NCBI RefSeq assembly: GCF_007971025.1
Contig: NZ_CP042436.1
Span: 2,108,001 to 2,172,000 of the forward strand
Reading direction: 5' to 3'
Length of the DNA: 64,000 nucleotides
Source: Mucilaginibacter ginsenosidivorans
GTDB lineage: Bacteria > Bacteroidota > Bacteroidia > Sphingobacteriales > Sphingobacteriaceae
Shown: positions 35,703 to 45,565 of the stretch, in pieces
Position numbering within the stretch: position 1 is the stretch's first letter
Layout of the letters: the number at the start of each line of letters is the position of its first letter
Notes under the pieces: model-generated
What the model was told of the DNA's origin: nothing
The model's input: the letters and a program-made list of their open reading frames with translations, nothing else
The model's database searches: none
Made by a program: the position numbers and the translations under genes

Positions 35703-36716
35703 TTATTCGGTTTCTACAGGCAGTTTTTCGCCTGTCACCGTTTCTTTTATTTTGGCTTCCAGTTCTTCCATCAGTTCGGGATTATCCAATAACAGTTGTT
35801 TAACAGCATCGCGGCCCTGTCCCAATCGGGCATCGCCATAGCTGAACCACGAGCCTGATTTTTTGATAATATTATAATCAACACCAAGGTCGATGATCTC
35901 GCCCGCTTTTGAAATGCCTTCGCCAAACATAATATCAAACTCGGCGATACGGAATGGCGGAGCAACTTTGTTCTTCACAATTTTTACTTTTACACGGTTA
36001 CCTGATACTTCATCCGTATCCTTTATCTGCGATATGCGGCGGATATCCAAACGTACCGAAGCATAAAATTTAAGCGCATTACCACCGGTAGTAGTTTCGG
36101 GATTGCCAAACATCACACCAATTTTATCGCGTAACTGGTTGATGAAGATACAGCAGCACCCGGTTTTGCTGATGGTGCCGGTAAGCTTACGCAATGCCTG
36201 CGACATTAAACGTGCCTGCAGACCCATTTTGCTGTCGCCCATTTCGCCTTCAATTTCACCTTTAGGTACCAACGCGGCAACCGAGTCAATAACGATAATG
36301 TCAATAGCGCCAGAACGGATCAGGTTGTCGGCAATTTCAAGGGCCTGCTCACCATTATCCGGTTGCGAGATCAAAAGATTCTCTACATCAACCCCAAGTT
36401 TTTTAGCATAAAAGCGATCGAAAGCATGTTCCGCGTCAATAAATGCAGCGATACCACCCTGCCTTTGCGATTCGGCAATGGCGTGTATGGCCAGCGTGGT
36501 TTTACCCGACGATTCAGGTCCATATATCTCGATCACCCTGCCCTTTGGCAAACCGCCTACACCCAATGCTATATCGAGGCCGATAGAGCCGGTTGATATC
36601 ACGTCGATGGATTCGATTGCGGTATCGCCCAGTTTCATAATGGTGCCTTTACCGTACGATTTCTCCAGCTTATCCAGGGTAAGCTGTAATGCTTTTAATT
36701 TTTCTGCGCTGCTCAT
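35703..36716 (-). CDS. recA: Recombinase RecA
   Basis: A 337-residue homologous-recombination and SOS protein. It has Walker [10 protein letters not shown], the IDAEHAFD segment, and Walker B region [15 protein letters not shown]. Loop 2 around [25 protein letters not shown] is intact. The C-terminal acidic tail is short ([11 protein letters not shown]). No intein or insertion is seen. It lies between the terminator at 35648-35677 and a long inverted repeat upstream, and is transcribed alone. I saw no clear SOS box in the 90-base leader. Confidence 0.98.
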   Translation of the reverse strand: MSSAEKLKALQLTLDKLEKSYGKGTIMKLGDTAIESIDVISTGSIGLDIALGVGGLPKGRVIEIYGPESSGKTTLAIHAIAESQRQGGIAAFIDAEHAFDRFYAKKLGVDVENLLISQPDNGEQALEIADNLIRSGAIDIIVIDSVAALVPKGEIEGEMGDSKMGLQARLMSQALRKLTGTISKTGCCCIFINQLRDKIGVMFGNPETTTGGNALKFYASVRLDIRRISQIKDTDEVSGNRVKVKIVKNKVAPPFRIAEFDIMFGEGISKAGEIIDLGVDYNIIKKSGSWFSYGDARLGQGRDAVKQLLLDNPELMEELEAKIKETVTGEKLPVETE

Positions 36717-36807
36717 TTATTTTATGTTTCGGATAGCAAACGTAAAAAATATATTTTACAAATGCTAATTTTTTTAGTAATTTATTTGAATTGACTGCGT
36801 TGAATAA

Positions 36808-36882
36808 GTTGGATTAGGTTGATTGAGTTGTTTTTCGGTATATTAACTATTCACTTAATCAACTCAATCAAACTTAATCAAC
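36808..36882. repeat. Long AT-rich inverted repeat between nth and recA
   Basis: GTTGGATTAGGTTGATTGAGTTG-like arm (36808-36830) against an arm at 36860-36882, pairing about 19 of 23 without gaps. It is made of repeated TTGATT/AATCAA units like the repeats at 28910 and near 33065. It may terminate nth. Confidence 0.55.
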
Positions 36883-36895
36883 TAAAAAACATCCG

Positions 36896-37657
36896 TCAAA
36901 TATCTTTATCCACACTTCTTTTTTTCAACTCTTTGGCAATGGCATCGAGTTGTTTTTTCTTCTTTTGATCTTTTGCTTTTTTAGTTTTAGCCGCTTCCGC
37001 ACGCTTCAATGCCGCTTCGGTATGATTGCGTTCGTAGTAACGGCAGAACCAACTGATGGGGCAAACTTCACATTTAGGATTTCGCGCCAGGCAAATATAA
37101 CGCCCATGCAGAATCAGCCAGTGATGTGCAAAACGCAGGGTTTCCCGGGGCAGGTATTCGGTCAGCTGCCTTTCAACAGCTAAGGGGGTTTTTGCATTGT
37201 TGGTGAGCCCTATGCGGTTTGCCACCCTGAAAACATGGGTATCTACGGCCATTGCGGGCGCCTCGAAAACAACCGACGCGATCACATTAGCCGTTTTGCG
37301 ACCAACCCCGGGCATTTTTTGCAATTCATTGATATCAGAAGGCACCTCGCCATTAAAAACATCAACCAGCATTTTAGCCATGCCAACCAAATGTTTTGAT
37401 TTGTTATTAGGATAGCTTACACTGCGGATATAATTGAATACCTCTTCCGGTGTGGATGCCGCCAAAGATTCTGGCGTCGGGAAACGTTCGAACAGCGCCG
37501 GGGTAACCTGGTTGATCCGTTTATCGGTGCATTGTGCCGAAAGAATAACCGCTATCAACAACTGGAAAGGATTTCCGTAATGCAATTCGGTTTCAGCATT
37601 GGGCTGATGGGTAGAAAAATATTCGACAAAAAGGCGGTAACGTTCGGCTCGGAGCAT
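36896..37657 (-). CDS. nth: Endonuclease III
   Basis: A 253-residue base-excision repair glycosylase/AP lyase for oxidised pyrimidines. The helix-hairpin-helix is LQKMPGVGRKTANVIASVVF. The catalytic Asp is in AVDTHVFRVANRIG. The [4Fe-4S] loop has the Cys-x6-Cys-x2-Cys-x5-Cys spacing (CLARNPKCEVCPISWFC). The C-terminal 40-residue extension is Lys-rich and low complexity (KRAEAAKTKKAKDQKKKKQL), longer than in E. coli. The ATG at 37657 is preferred over a TTG two codons upstream. Confidence 0.95.
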   Translation of the reverse strand: MLRAERYRLFVEYFSTHQPNAETELHYGNPFQLLIAVILSAQCTDKRINQVTPALFERFPTPESLAASTPEEVFNYIRSVSYPNNKSKHLVGMAKMLVDVFNGEVPSDINELQKMPGVGRKTANVIASVVFEAPAMAVDTHVFRVANRIGLTNNAKTPLAVERQLTEYLPRETLRFAHHWLILHGRYICLARNPKCEVCPISWFCRYYERNHTEAALKRAEAAKTKKAKDQKKKKQLDAIAKELKKRSVDKDI

Positions 37658-37701
37658 GTGCAAAAATAATAAGTCCCGGGTCTAAAAGTTCTATGTCAAA
37701 T

Positions 37702-37738
37702 AAAAAAGCCCGAAGCGAAAAATCATTGACTTTCGGCT
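37702..37738 (-). terminator. Possible terminator after the 66-residue gene
   Basis: Imperfect stem AGCCCGAAG (37707-37715) with CTTTCGGCT (37730-37738), 7 of 9, followed on the minus strand by six T residues. Confidence 0.4.
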
Positions 37739-37772
37739 ACGGACTTAAGGCTTTGCTACTCTTGGTAAAGAT

Positions 37773-37973
37773 CTAACGCGAGCTCCTGGAATAATCCAAA
37801 ATGTTGTGGATCGTTTGTGCACTTGGATTTCTCTTCAGAAGGTCCAGGTCTGTGCGCAGCGAGTTGAAAAATATCAAATCGTCTGCTTCTAAATTTTCTG
37901 TGGCATCCGTTCCCTTCATAGCCGCTGTGTTAGAAGTTTCATTTAAAGTAGTTGTTGTAGAGGTTTCATCCAT
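37773..37973 (-). CDS. Small conserved-looking hypothetical protein
   Basis: A 66-residue soluble protein with two parts: a Thr/Asn-rich low-complexity start (about 1-28) and a folded-looking end, DLIFFNSLRTDLDLLKRNPSAQTIHNILDYSRSSR. The 'NPs..Ti..ILdYs+' ending recurs in small Bacteroidota proteins I have seen but cannot name. It is bounded by its own possible terminator and about 115 bases from nth, and is in the same direction as the upstream sigma gene. Function unknown. Confidence 0.6.
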   Translation of the reverse strand: MDETSTTTTLNETSNTAAMKGTDATENLEADDLIFFNSLRTDLDLLKRNPSAQTIHNILDYSRSSR

Positions 37974-38137
37974 ACGCTTTCAAATTCCTTAAAGTGGTTT
38001 ATATTTTGGATTTTACAATATTGATAACGACAGTATAAAGATAATATTTTATTGAAGATGAAATTTAGATGAAATTTTTTTCATTTTCAAATTTAGCATC
38101 ACCACTTTTCAGAAGTTGTATACGGTATGAACGACAA

Positions 38138-38187
38138 AAAGGCCGTAAATATTGCAGAATCTAACTTCTTCAACATTTACAGCCTTT
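38138..38187 (-). terminator. Terminator of the ECF sigma gene
   Basis: Long imperfect stem: AAAGGCCGTAAATATTG (38138-38154) against the arm at 38171-38187, with two mismatches. It is followed on the minus strand by TTTTT. It lies 56 bases after the sigma-factor stop. Confidence 0.6.
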
Positions 38188-38242
38188 ACCGGCCCAATAA
38201 AAATTCCCTCCGCCCGAAGGTGGAGTAACTTAGAGAAGGCTC

Positions 38243-38827
38243 TTAATTCTTTAAACTCAATTCCTTGCTTTGCATCATTTTGCGCAGGTTATTGAGCGCA
38301 TAACGCATGCGGCCAAGGGCTGTATTGATGCTTACATCGGTTACGTCGGCTATTTCCTTAAAGCTCATATCGCCAAAGTGGCGCATAATCAATACTTCCT
38401 TTTGCTCGGCGGGTAACAGGTGAATTAATGCCTTCAGGTCCCTGTGCGTTTGCTCGCGCACCATGCGGTCCTCGGTGCTTTCGTCATAATGGCCCAGCAC
38501 CTCGAAAATATCAAAATCATCGCCATTGCTAACCAGCGGCGTCCGCTTTTCGCGCCTGAAATGATCTATTACTAAATTGTGTGCTATACGGGTTACCCAG
38601 GGGAGAAACTTGCCTTCTTCGTTATATTTTCCGGCGCGTAACGTATTGATAACCTTGATAAAAGCATCCTGAAAAATATCTTCGGCAAGGTATTCGTCCT
38701 TAACCAACAAATATATCGAGGTGTAAATTTTTGCCTGGTATCGGCGGATCAGTTCTACAAGCCCGGCTTCTTCTCCCGCTATATACAGATGGATTAGTTC
38801 CTGATCACTTTTCAATTGAAAATCCAT
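38243..38827 (-). CDS. ECF-type RNA polymerase sigma factor
   Basis: A 194-residue sigma factor with region 2 (LIRRYQAKIYTSIYLLVKDEYLAEDIFQDAFIKVINTL, then KFLPWVTRIAHNLVIDHFRREKR) and region 4 (LPAEQKEVLIMRHFGDMSFKEIADVTDVSINTALGRMRYALNNLRK). It begins MDFQLKSDQELIHLYIAGEE, typical of a widespread housekeeping-like ECF in Bacteroidota. No anti-sigma gene is next to it, unlike the sigma factor at 4.3 kb. Its 5' region holds a small inverted repeat (TTCTACTT 38832-38839 / AAGTAGAA 38869-38876) that would form in the mRNA leader. Confidence 0.92.
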   Translation of the reverse strand: MDFQLKSDQELIHLYIAGEEAGLVELIRRYQAKIYTSIYLLVKDEYLAEDIFQDAFIKVINTLRAGKYNEEGKFLPWVTRIAHNLVIDHFRREKRTPLVSNGDDFDIFEVLGHYDESTEDRMVREQTHRDLKALIHLLPAEQKEVLIMRHFGDMSFKEIADVTDVSINTALGRMRYALNNLRKMMQSKELSLKN

Positions 38828-39218
38828 AGACTTCTACTTTAAACTAAATTCTTAATCGTTAATTGATGAAGTAGAATTTTTGCGCTATAGTGATCCTCTC
38901 TGTTAATAAATTGTTACTCAAATAAAACGAATTATAGGATGAAAAACAAATAATATTTTAGTTATACCCCGAAATCGACCGTAAATCCATCATATTTAAC
39001 ATTTTTTAACAATTAAAAATTATTTTCAAACCGTTATGCAAACGGTCCGGTTAATGTTATAAAAGTATTACAATCAGACCACTAAAGCATTTGGAAAGTG
39101 CTAATTTTTTTAGGATTTTTGCATTCGCAAAAAGTGACCATGGTTAATAGTCCATGGTCGATAGTTTTTCCGAACTTACCATTGTCCATCGACTATGGAC
39201 CATCGACACAAAATAAAT
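38828..39218. other. AT-rich 391-bp gap between the sigma gene and uvrA
   Basis: No gene is seen. It holds divergent promoters. Inverted repeats are TTCTACTT/AAGTAGAA (38832-38876), CCGTT/AACGG (39031-39045) and the longer uvrA dyad at 39151-39206. The rest is very AT-rich. Confidence 0.6.
39136..39206. repeat. CCATGGTC-type intergenic repeat upstream of uvrA
   Basis: TCCATGGTCGATAGT (39151-39165) and ACTATGGACCATCGA (39192-39206) form inverted arms with two mismatches, preceded by another GACCATGG (39136-39143). The element ends 12 bases before the uvrA start, so it would fold at the front of the mRNA. Confidence 0.6.
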
Positions 39219-42134
39219 ATGAGCAGCGAAGCAGAGAAAGACCCCCAATATAATATCATTATAAAAGGCGCGCGGGTGCACAACCTTAAGAATATGGATG
39301 TGGCCATACCCAAAAACAAGCTGGTGGTTATCACCGGCATGTCGGGATCGGGCAAATCGTCGCTTGCTTTTGATACGCTGTACGCCGAAGGGCAGCGCAG
39401 GTACGTGGAGAGCCTTTCGAGCTATGCCCGCCAGTTTTTGGGGCGAATGAACAAGCCCGATGTCGATTATATCAAAGGTATTGCCCCGGCAATCGCCATC
39501 GAACAAAAAGTGATCACTTCCAACCCACGTTCAACCGTAGGCACTTCCACAGAGATATACGATTACCTGAAGCTGCTTTTCTCGCGGGTCGGCAAAACTA
39601 TTTCGCCGGTATCGGGTGAAATTGTAAAAAAGGACTCGGTGACTGATGTGGTAAATTTTGTGGTCGCCCTGCCAGATGACACGCAGGTAACCATCCTGTG
39701 CCCTTTGTACCCGCACAATAACCGCAGCCTGAAAGAGGAAATGGCCGTGTTGCTGCAAAAAGGGTTTGTAAGGGTAGAATACCAGGGAAAATTATCTAGA
39801 ATAGAGGATATGCTGGGCGATGAATCTGTCGAGAGCGCCTCCATGAAGATACAGCTAAAAGGCGATAGCAAAAAGGCAGGCAATACCGATAATTCGCCGC
39901 TTACCGATCATCATACCGAAGTTAAGATCGTTATCGACCGTATCACGAAAAACGAAACGGATGAAACGATAAGCCGCCTTGGCGATTCGATACAAACGGC
40001 CTTTTTTGAGGGGAAGGGCGATTGCTATGTAAGGTATAAGAAGCCCGAAGAGGAAACAGAAACCGAACGCTTTTTTTGCGACCGGTTTGAGCTGGACGGC
40101 CAGGCCTTTGAAGAACCTACGCCCAATTTTTTCAGTTTTAATAACCCTTATGGTGCCTGTAAACGCTGCGAAGGTTATGGAAAGATCATTGGCATTGATG
40201 AGGACCTGGTGATACCCGATAAAAGCAAGACCATTTATGAAGGGGCCATTGCGCCATGGCGTGGCGAAAAGATGCGCGAATGGAACGATGCTTTAGTAAA
40301 AAATGCGTTGAAATTCGATTTTCCTATCCATCGCCAATATAACCACCTTACGGAAGAGCAACAACGCCTGCTATGGACAGGGAACCAATATTTCCGTGGG
40401 CTCGATTCGTTCTTTAAGGAACTGGAAGAACAGACCTATAAGATACAATACCGGGTAATGCTTTCGCGCTATCGCGGAAAAACCACCTGCCCCGAATGTA
40501 AGGGCAGCCGTTTGCGGCAGGATGCTTCTTATGTAAAGATCAATGGCAAATCGATAACCGACATTGTTTTGATGCCGCTGGATAAGGCGCACGCGTTCTT
40601 TTTAAACCTGGAATTGGATCAGCGGGATCAGAAAATAAGCAAAAGGCTTTTAGAGGAAATAGCGAGTCGCCTGGGTTTTTTGAATAATGTGGGTTTAAGT
40701 TACCTGACGCTAAACCGTCTGTCGAACACCTTGTCGGGCGGCGAATCACAGCGTATTAATTTGGCTACATCTTTAGGCAGCAGCCTGGTGGGCTCGGTTT
40801 ATGTGCTGGACGAGCCAAGTATTGGGCTGCACCCGCGCGATACGCAAAGATTGATAACTGTTTTGAAATCACTACGCGATGTGGGCAACACCGTTTTGGT
40901 GGTTGAGCACGAAGAAGAAATTATGCAGGCCGCCGACCATATTATAGATATCGGTCCGGCTGCCGGTACGCATGGCGGCGAGCTGGTTTTTTCAGGCACT
41001 TATGAAGAGATCATTGAAGATGATAACAGTCTTACAGGTCGTTACCTGGCCCGCAAGGAACAGATAGCCATCCCGGCACATCGCCGTAAGTGGAACGACT
41101 TTGTGGAGGTAAAAGGTGCAAGAGAGAATAACCTGAAACACGTAAACGCTAAATTCCCGCTGGGGGTATTGACGGTAGTTACGGGCGTGTCAGGCTCTGG
41201 TAAAACCAGTTTGGTAAAGCGAATATTAGCTCCGGCCTTACAAAAGGTGTTAGGTAATTATACCGGCGAGCAAACCGGCTCGTACGATGAACTTGCAGGC
41301 GATTACAATAAGGTGGAACAGATAGAGCTTGTCGATCAGAACCCGATAGGGCGTTCGTCGCGATCGAACCCGGTTACGTATGTAAAAGCCTGGGACGAGA
41401 TACGCAATCTTTTTGCCGCCCAACCGGCTGCCAAAGCCGCCGGACTAAAACCATCGGCATTCTCCTTTAACGTGGAGGGAGGCCGGTGTGATGTTTGCCA
41501 GGGCGAAGGTGAGGTGAAGATAGAGATGCAGTTTATGGCGGATATTTTCCTCACTTGCGAAACCTGCGGCGGCAAGCGGTTTAAGCAGCATATCCTCGAC
41601 ATAACCTACAATGAAAAGAATGTCTCTGACATTTTGAGCATGACCATTGACGAAGCGCTCGAATTTTTCAGGAAGGAGCCGAAGATATTAAGCAAGATAA
41701 AACCATTGGCCGATGTAGGCCTGGGTTATGTGCAGTTAGGGCAATCGTCTAACACCCTTTCTGGAGGCGAGGCGCAGCGTATTAAGTTGGCGTCGTTCCT
41801 GGTGAAGGGGAATAACGCCAACAAAACACTTTTCATATTCGACGAACCGACAACAGGTCTGCATTTCGACGATATTAAAAAACTGCTTAAATCGTTCGAT
41901 GCACTGCTGGAACATGGCAATACCATCATCGTTATCGAACATAACATGGACGTGATCAAGTGCGCCGACTGGGTGATCGATATCGGTCCGGAAGGTGGCG
42001 ACAATGGCGGCCAGGTTGTTTTTGAAGGAGTGCCTGAGAGTCTCATCAAGGAAAAGGACTCTTATACCGGGGAGTATTTAAAGGAGCGGTTTTTGCCACC
42101 GGGTGTTCAAAGGGAAAAGCATATGGTGGGATAA
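39219..42134 (+). CDS. uvrA: Excinuclease ABC subunit A
   Basis: A 971-residue DNA-damage recognition ATPase of nucleotide excision repair. Two ABC modules are visible: the first Walker [10 protein letters not shown], the second GVSGSGKTS, and two signature motifs ([18 protein letters not shown]). Zinc modules are CKRCEGYG and CPECKGSR in the first half, and CDVCQGEG and CETCGGKR in the second. I start at the ATG at 39219 (MSSEAEKD); the ATG at 39195 lies inside an intergenic repeat and would add an unlikely eight residues. Full length, with no frameshift. Confidence 0.97.
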   Translation: MSSEAEKDPQYNIIIKGARVHNLKNMDVAIPKNKLVVITGMSGSGKSSLAFDTLYAEGQRRYVESLSSYARQFLGRMNKPDVDYIKGIAPAIAIEQKVITSNPRSTVGTSTEIYDYLKLLFSRVGKTISPVSGEIVKKDSVTDVVNFVVALPDDTQVTILCPLYPHNNRSLKEEMAVLLQKGFVRVEYQGKLSRIEDMLGDESVESASMKIQLKGDSKKAGNTDNSPLTDHHTEVKIVIDRITKNETDETISRLGDSIQTAFFEGKGDCYVRYKKPEEETETERFFCDRFELDGQAFEEPTPNFFSFNNPYGACKRCEGYGKIIGIDEDLVIPDKSKTIYEGAIAPWRGEKMREWNDALVKNALKFDFPIHRQYNHLTEEQQRLLWTGNQYFRGLDSFFKELEEQTYKIQYRVMLSRYRGKTTCPECKGSRLRQDASYVKINGKSITDIVLMPLDKAHAFFLNLELDQRDQKISKRLLEEIASRLGFLNNVGLSYLTLNRLSNTLSGGESQRINLATSLGSSLVGSVYVLDEPSIGLHPRDTQRLITVLKSLRDVGNTVLVVEHEEEIMQAADHIIDIGPAAGTHGGELVFSGTYEEIIEDDNSLTGRYLARKEQIAIPAHRRKWNDFVEVKGARENNLKHVNAKFPLGVLTVVTGVSGSGKTSLVKRILAPALQKVLGNYTGEQTGSYDELAGDYNKVEQIELVDQNPIGRSSRSNPVTYVKAWDEIRNLFAAQPAAKAAGLKPSAFSFNVEGGRCDVCQGEGEVKIEMQFMADIFLTCETCGGKRFKQHILDITYNEKNVSDILSMTIDEALEFFRKEPKILSKIKPLADVGLGYVQLGQSSNTLSGGEAQRIKLASFLVKGNNANKTLFIFDEPTTGLHFDDIKKLLKSFDALLEHGNTIIVIEHNMDVIKCADWVIDIGPEGGDNGGQVVFEGVPESLIKEKDSYTGEYLKERFLPPGVQREKHMVG

Positions 42135-42140
42135 GTTGCA

Positions 42141-42321
42141 TACCTACGGCATGCAAAATTCCTCTATACAATTTGCTATCAAAGTTTTGGGCAGAGGGCG
42201 CATTTTGCCCGCATTCTTGACTGCCCCGTCGGGGCCAAACTTTGTAGAAGAAGAGGATGGATACAATACCGTGCCGTAGGTACGGAGCTCGCCCGTGTTG
42301 TATCTTTCTAAGAATGCGGGC
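42141..42321. repeat. REP-like palindromic extragenic element
   Basis: Several nested inverted repeats in 181 bp. TACCTACGGCA (42141-42151) pairs perfectly with TGCCGTAGGTA (42272-42282). GCCCGCATTCTT (42207-42218) pairs perfectly with AAGAATGCGGGC (42310-42321). GATACAATAC (42260-42269) pairs 9 of 10 with GTGTTGTATC (42295-42304). CCCCGTCGGGG is a small stem. The layout resembles bacterial REP/BIME elements mobilised by a REP-associated transposase, but none is present here. Confidence 0.6.
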
Positions 42322-42325
42322 GATC

Positions 42326-43648
42326 TTATTTACTATAATACCTGATATACGGTTTCCCCCAATTGGCTACGATCATATTGCCGTTTTTGGCTACGATATA
42401 CGGCTGTAGCCCTGTGTCTTTAAATGGGAAAATCAATGTGCTGTTATTATAGCTATTAAACACATACAGGCCGTTGCTGTCGTCTTCAAAATAAAACTTT
42501 CCATCGCTTTGCACACTCATATTGCTATACTTTTGCCCGCTTGTCATATATCCGGTATAGCCTGTGCCTTCGTCTTCTGAAATATATATACCATTGGTGT
42601 GGAAAATGGAGCACACGTAAAAGTTGTTGGCCGGGTCGATATAAAAAGAGTAAAAAATGCCAGGCGTAACACTGCCGCCTATGGGCACAGCATACCAGGT
42701 GGCGCCTGCATCTCCAGATTTAAAAAGGTTCATGTTATAGACGTCGGTAACATACAGGTTGCCTTCCTTGTCCTCGGCGGGACAGTTGAAATAAGGCTCG
42801 ATGGGTTGCGCTTCGGGGAATGCCGCCTTCGCTGCGGTCGTCCATGTTTTACCTTTGTCCGCAGAGACATACGCAGCTGCCGGTTCGCTTGTAGTCACCA
42901 TCAGTTTTCCACCCGGTGTCGCGATTGCCGCATTGATGGTGGCCGCGTCAAAAGGAGCGGCGCCCGCATTCGCCCAGCTTTGGCCTGCGTCTGTAGAATA
43001 AAATACACCATCGCTTGTTAATGCATAAACCTCGTCCAAAGCGTTCGAGATCACGTAATTGACCTGGTGGCTGTCACCCAGGGATGCAACGGCGTACCAG
43101 TTTACCCCGTTATCGTCCGAATACCTCAGATAAGTTTTACCACCGGTGAAACTGGTAAATATCCTGCCGCTGCTTAATTTGCAAAAACTTGTGGGCATAA
43201 GGCCGGTTTGTAATGAACAGCCTCCGTTGTGCCAGCCCGGTCCGCCGGCAATTGCAGTTGCTTTGATCTTAACGGAATCTACTTTTTGATTATCGGCATT
43301 CAGCACGTAGGCTGTTAAGGTCTGTTGCCCGACATCGCCGGTAAGAGACCATGAATAAGCAGTTAATCCGTCTTTGCCTGCAATAACTGTACCCGTATCG
43401 TACCTGCCACAGCCAGAACCTTTGAATTGAACTGAATAACCTGACTGCGGAACATCATTAGCCAAAACCTTTACAACTACAGGTGCAGGCAGCGTATTTC
43501 CTATTGTGTCCGTTTGTCCATCGCCGCTAACGAGGCTAATTTTAAGCGTTACTGTATTTAATAGCTGACTTTTGTCGGAAGATGATTTGAAACAGCCAAA
43601 ATATACTGCGCAACTTGCAAAAATTAATAAGAAGAGACCTTTGTTCAT
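42326..43648 (-). CDS. Surface lipoprotein with Ig-like domain and BNR beta-propeller
   Basis: A 440-residue lipoprotein; the signal ends at the Cys in AVYFGCFKSS (residue 19). Residues about 35-135 are an Ig-like domain (VKVLANDVPQSGYSVQFKGSGCGRYDTG). Residues about 145-440 contain BNR/Asp-box repeats of a sialidase-like propeller (YLRYSDDNGVNWYAVASLGD, FYSTDAGQSWANAG, YVSADKGKTWTTAAK, LFKSGDAGATWYAV). Such proteins bind glycans or act as glycosidase-like sensors; no catalytic residues can be assigned. Single gene, convergent with uvrA across the REP-like element. Confidence 0.8.
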   Translation of the reverse strand: MNKGLFLLIFASCAVYFGCFKSSSDKSQLLNTVTLKISLVSGDGQTDTIGNTLPAPVVVKVLANDVPQSGYSVQFKGSGCGRYDTGTVIAGKDGLTAYSWSLTGDVGQQTLTAYVLNADNQKVDSVKIKATAIAGGPGWHNGGCSLQTGLMPTSFCKLSSGRIFTSFTGGKTYLRYSDDNGVNWYAVASLGDSHQVNYVISNALDEVYALTSDGVFYSTDAGQSWANAGAAPFDAATINAAIATPGGKLMVTTSEPAAAYVSADKGKTWTTAAKAAFPEAQPIEPYFNCPAEDKEGNLYVTDVYNMNLFKSGDAGATWYAVPIGGSVTPGIFYSFYIDPANNFYVCSIFHTNGIYISEDEGTGYTGYMTSGQKYSNMSVQSDGKFYFEDDSNGLYVFNSYNNSTLIFPFKDTGLQPYIVAKNGNMIVANWGKPYIRYYSK

Positions 43649-43767
43649 GGTTCAGGTATTTAGCATGGCTAATATAATAAATTAGGATCGATCAGGAATA
43701 AATATGATTACCTGGCAACCTTATGGCAACTTATAACGGTAATGTGATTATAAAATTGAAAAGAATA

Positions 43768-44169
43768 ATGAAATACTTACTACGTACCACTATTATTTTA
43801 GCCGCCGCTATTTTGTTAACCACATCCTGTAAAAAAGAGAAGCAGGTACCCGCGCCTGTAGCAACCAGGACATTAAAATTTATCCTCTACACCGACCAGG
43901 ATTTCTCGGGCGACGAGCATAACATCAGTTTTTCCCTGCATATCAGCAATGGCAAATCCGCCCCATTCGATTCGACCGTGGCAACATTTAAGGTTAAGGA
44001 TATCCCGCACAAGGCAAACCAGCTTGTTTATGAAAAGAAGGTTCCTTCGGATGGAACTATTTTAACCGCAGGTTTTGTTTATACCATCGAAAATGTCGGC
44101 GTTTCCTGGCATTTGGACACCTGCGCCGCAAACGAGAAATTTAAGGTTATCGAATATCCTTTCCTATAA
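43768..44169 (+). CDS. Small lipoprotein of unknown function
   Basis: A 133-residue lipoprotein. I start at the ATG at 43768 (MKYLLRTTIILAAAILLTTSC), giving a standard lipobox LTTSC; a longer frame from 43723 adds a poor N-terminus. The mature part is beta-rich (RTLKFILYTDQDFSGDEHNISFSLHIS, then KDIPHKANQLVYEKKVPSDGTILTAGF). Pattern and size resemble small Bacteroidota lipoproteins, but no family is assigned. It is divergent from the propeller lipoprotein and convergent with the MscS-type gene. Confidence 0.75.
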   Translation: MKYLLRTTIILAAAILLTTSCKKEKQVPAPVATRTLKFILYTDQDFSGDEHNISFSLHISNGKSAPFDSTVATFKVKDIPHKANQLVYEKKVPSDGTILTAGFVYTIENVGVSWHLDTCAANEKFKVIEYPFL

Positions 44170-44208
44170 ACGGAAGCGCATATATATCTTTTTCTTAAAA
44201 GAAGGGCA

Positions 44209-45324
44209 TTAAGGTTTCCCCCCGCTTGACGGCGGGGCGATCTTTTCCAGCGGGGTATCTTCTTTTTCCAGGCCCTGGTATCGTCGTTGGGGCAAATACT
44301 CCGGCATGTTTTCGCTGATGTATTTCAGTAAGTTTTCGCGCACATAGCACCGCAGGTCGAAAGCATCGGACGAATTGCGCGCGCTCATCAGCGCCCTTAT
44401 TTCAATGGTATCCGTTCTCGTATCCGTTACCTGTACGGCATTAACGCGTTTATCCCATTTTTTGCTTCCTTTTAATAGCCGCGTAAGTTCTTCCCGTAAG
44501 CTATCGACCGGAAACGTGTAGTCGACATAAAGGAAAACTGTCCCCAATAATTCCGCAGTCGACCGTGTCCAATTTTGGAAAGGTTTTTCAATAAAATAGG
44601 TGATCGGCAAAATCAGGCGGCGCTGGTCCCAGATAGCGAGCACAACGTAAGTTAGGGTGATCTCCTCAACCCTTCCCCATTCCCCTTCAACTACAAGCAC
44701 GTCGTCTATCCGTATGGGCTGTGTAAAGGCTATCTGCAATCCGGCCAAAAAATTACTCAGTGATTTTTGCGCCGCGAAACCGATGATGATACCGCTGATA
44801 CCAACGCCAGTAAGTAAGCCGGCCCCGATCTTCCGCACGCTGCTAAAGCTAAGCAGGATAATGGCCACACTTACCAGGATGATCAGGATAACTATCGTCT
44901 TCCTGATAAATATCAACTGGGTTTTTATTTTACGGCCCTTCAGGTTGTCTTCTGCGGTAAGGTCGTACTGGTGATAAACATAGTCTTCCAGTATCCTTAC
45001 GGCTTTAATAAGCAGGCTGGCAAATGCCGCAACTACCAGTATGCTTGTCAGTTTATCAAGCGATGCTACAAATGTTTTACTCAGTTGCATCAGCGGCAGC
45101 ATAAAATTTAGCGTTAACAGCGGGACAAAATAATTGAGCGGCGGTCCCAAGTGAGTGAGGATGGATTTAAAAAGCGAATAGTCGTTACGGTTCTTATAAA
45201 AATGCAGTATCCGGGTGATGATAAATTTTACGATAAAGCCCAGCAACAGTGCGCATACTACGACGCCTAAGTTCCACGCCCAGGGCTGAAATTGATTTGA
45301 CCATGCTTGCAGTTGATTGTCCAT
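44209..45324 (-). CDS. MscS-family mechanosensitive channel (copy 1)
   Basis: A 371-residue inner-membrane protein. Hydrophobic helices lie near residues 15-38, 60-80, 95-115 and 140-165. The pore helix TM3 region is GAGLLTGVGISGIIIGFAAQKSLSNFLAG. The beta domain starts with PIRIDDVLVVEGEWGRVEEI and NLRD-like ITLTYVVLAIWDQRRLILP. It would open under membrane tension during osmotic downshock. The C-terminal tail (SENMPEYLPQRRYQG) is short. The start is ATG 45324. It has a structured leader (see 45359-45448) and no operon partner. Confidence 0.92.
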   Translation of the reverse strand: MDNQLQAWSNQFQPWAWNLGVVVCALLLGFIVKFIITRILHFYKNRNDYSLFKSILTHLGPPLNYFVPLLTLNFMLPLMQLSKTFVASLDKLTSILVVAAFASLLIKAVRILEDYVYHQYDLTAEDNLKGRKIKTQLIFIRKTIVILIILVSVAIILLSFSSVRKIGAGLLTGVGISGIIIGFAAQKSLSNFLAGLQIAFTQPIRIDDVLVVEGEWGRVEEITLTYVVLAIWDQRRLILPITYFIEKPFQNWTRSTAELLGTVFLYVDYTFPVDSLREELTRLLKGSKKWDKRVNAVQVTDTRTDTIEIRALMSARNSSDAFDLRCYVRENLLKYISENMPEYLPQRRYQGLEKEDTPLEKIAPPSSGGKP

Positions 45325-45358
45325 AGGCAGTTTAACAGGAGTGTTTAGTGAAACATTA

Positions 45359-45448
45359 AGACCGGAGCCGCCCGGTGCAATGCCATTCTGAAAATGGCGT
45401 GGGTTACTATCCCGGTCTCGTGAAGTTTATACCAGAAGTACAAATATA
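45359..45448 (-). ncRNA. Structured 5' leader of MscS copy 1, candidate cis-regulatory RNA
   Basis: On the minus strand a TATATTTG -7 box (45448-45441) precedes a compact fold. The closing stem AGACCGG/CCGGTCT spans 45359-45365 and 45412-45418. A hairpin GGGATAGTAACCC lies at 45413-45401, and a hairpin GCCATT/AATGGC at 45382-45398. A competing pair ACCGG/CCGGT is also possible. It ends 35 bases before the channel ATG. I know of no named family that it matches. Confidence 0.5.
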
Positions 45449-45565
45449 AGCATAAATTGTTTAGCGATTTGGCCCTGCATCCCCCTAAACGGGTGAATTG
45501 TAAAACGGAGGCGTGTAAACTTGTAACAACGTTTTGTGCATTCCGTCTATTTATAAAGCCCGGAA

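Noticed and set aside
39195..39218. The ATG at 39195 as the uvrA start
   Set aside because: It lies inside the CCATGGTC-type repeat and adds residues with no family support; the ATG at 39219 fits other UvrA proteins.
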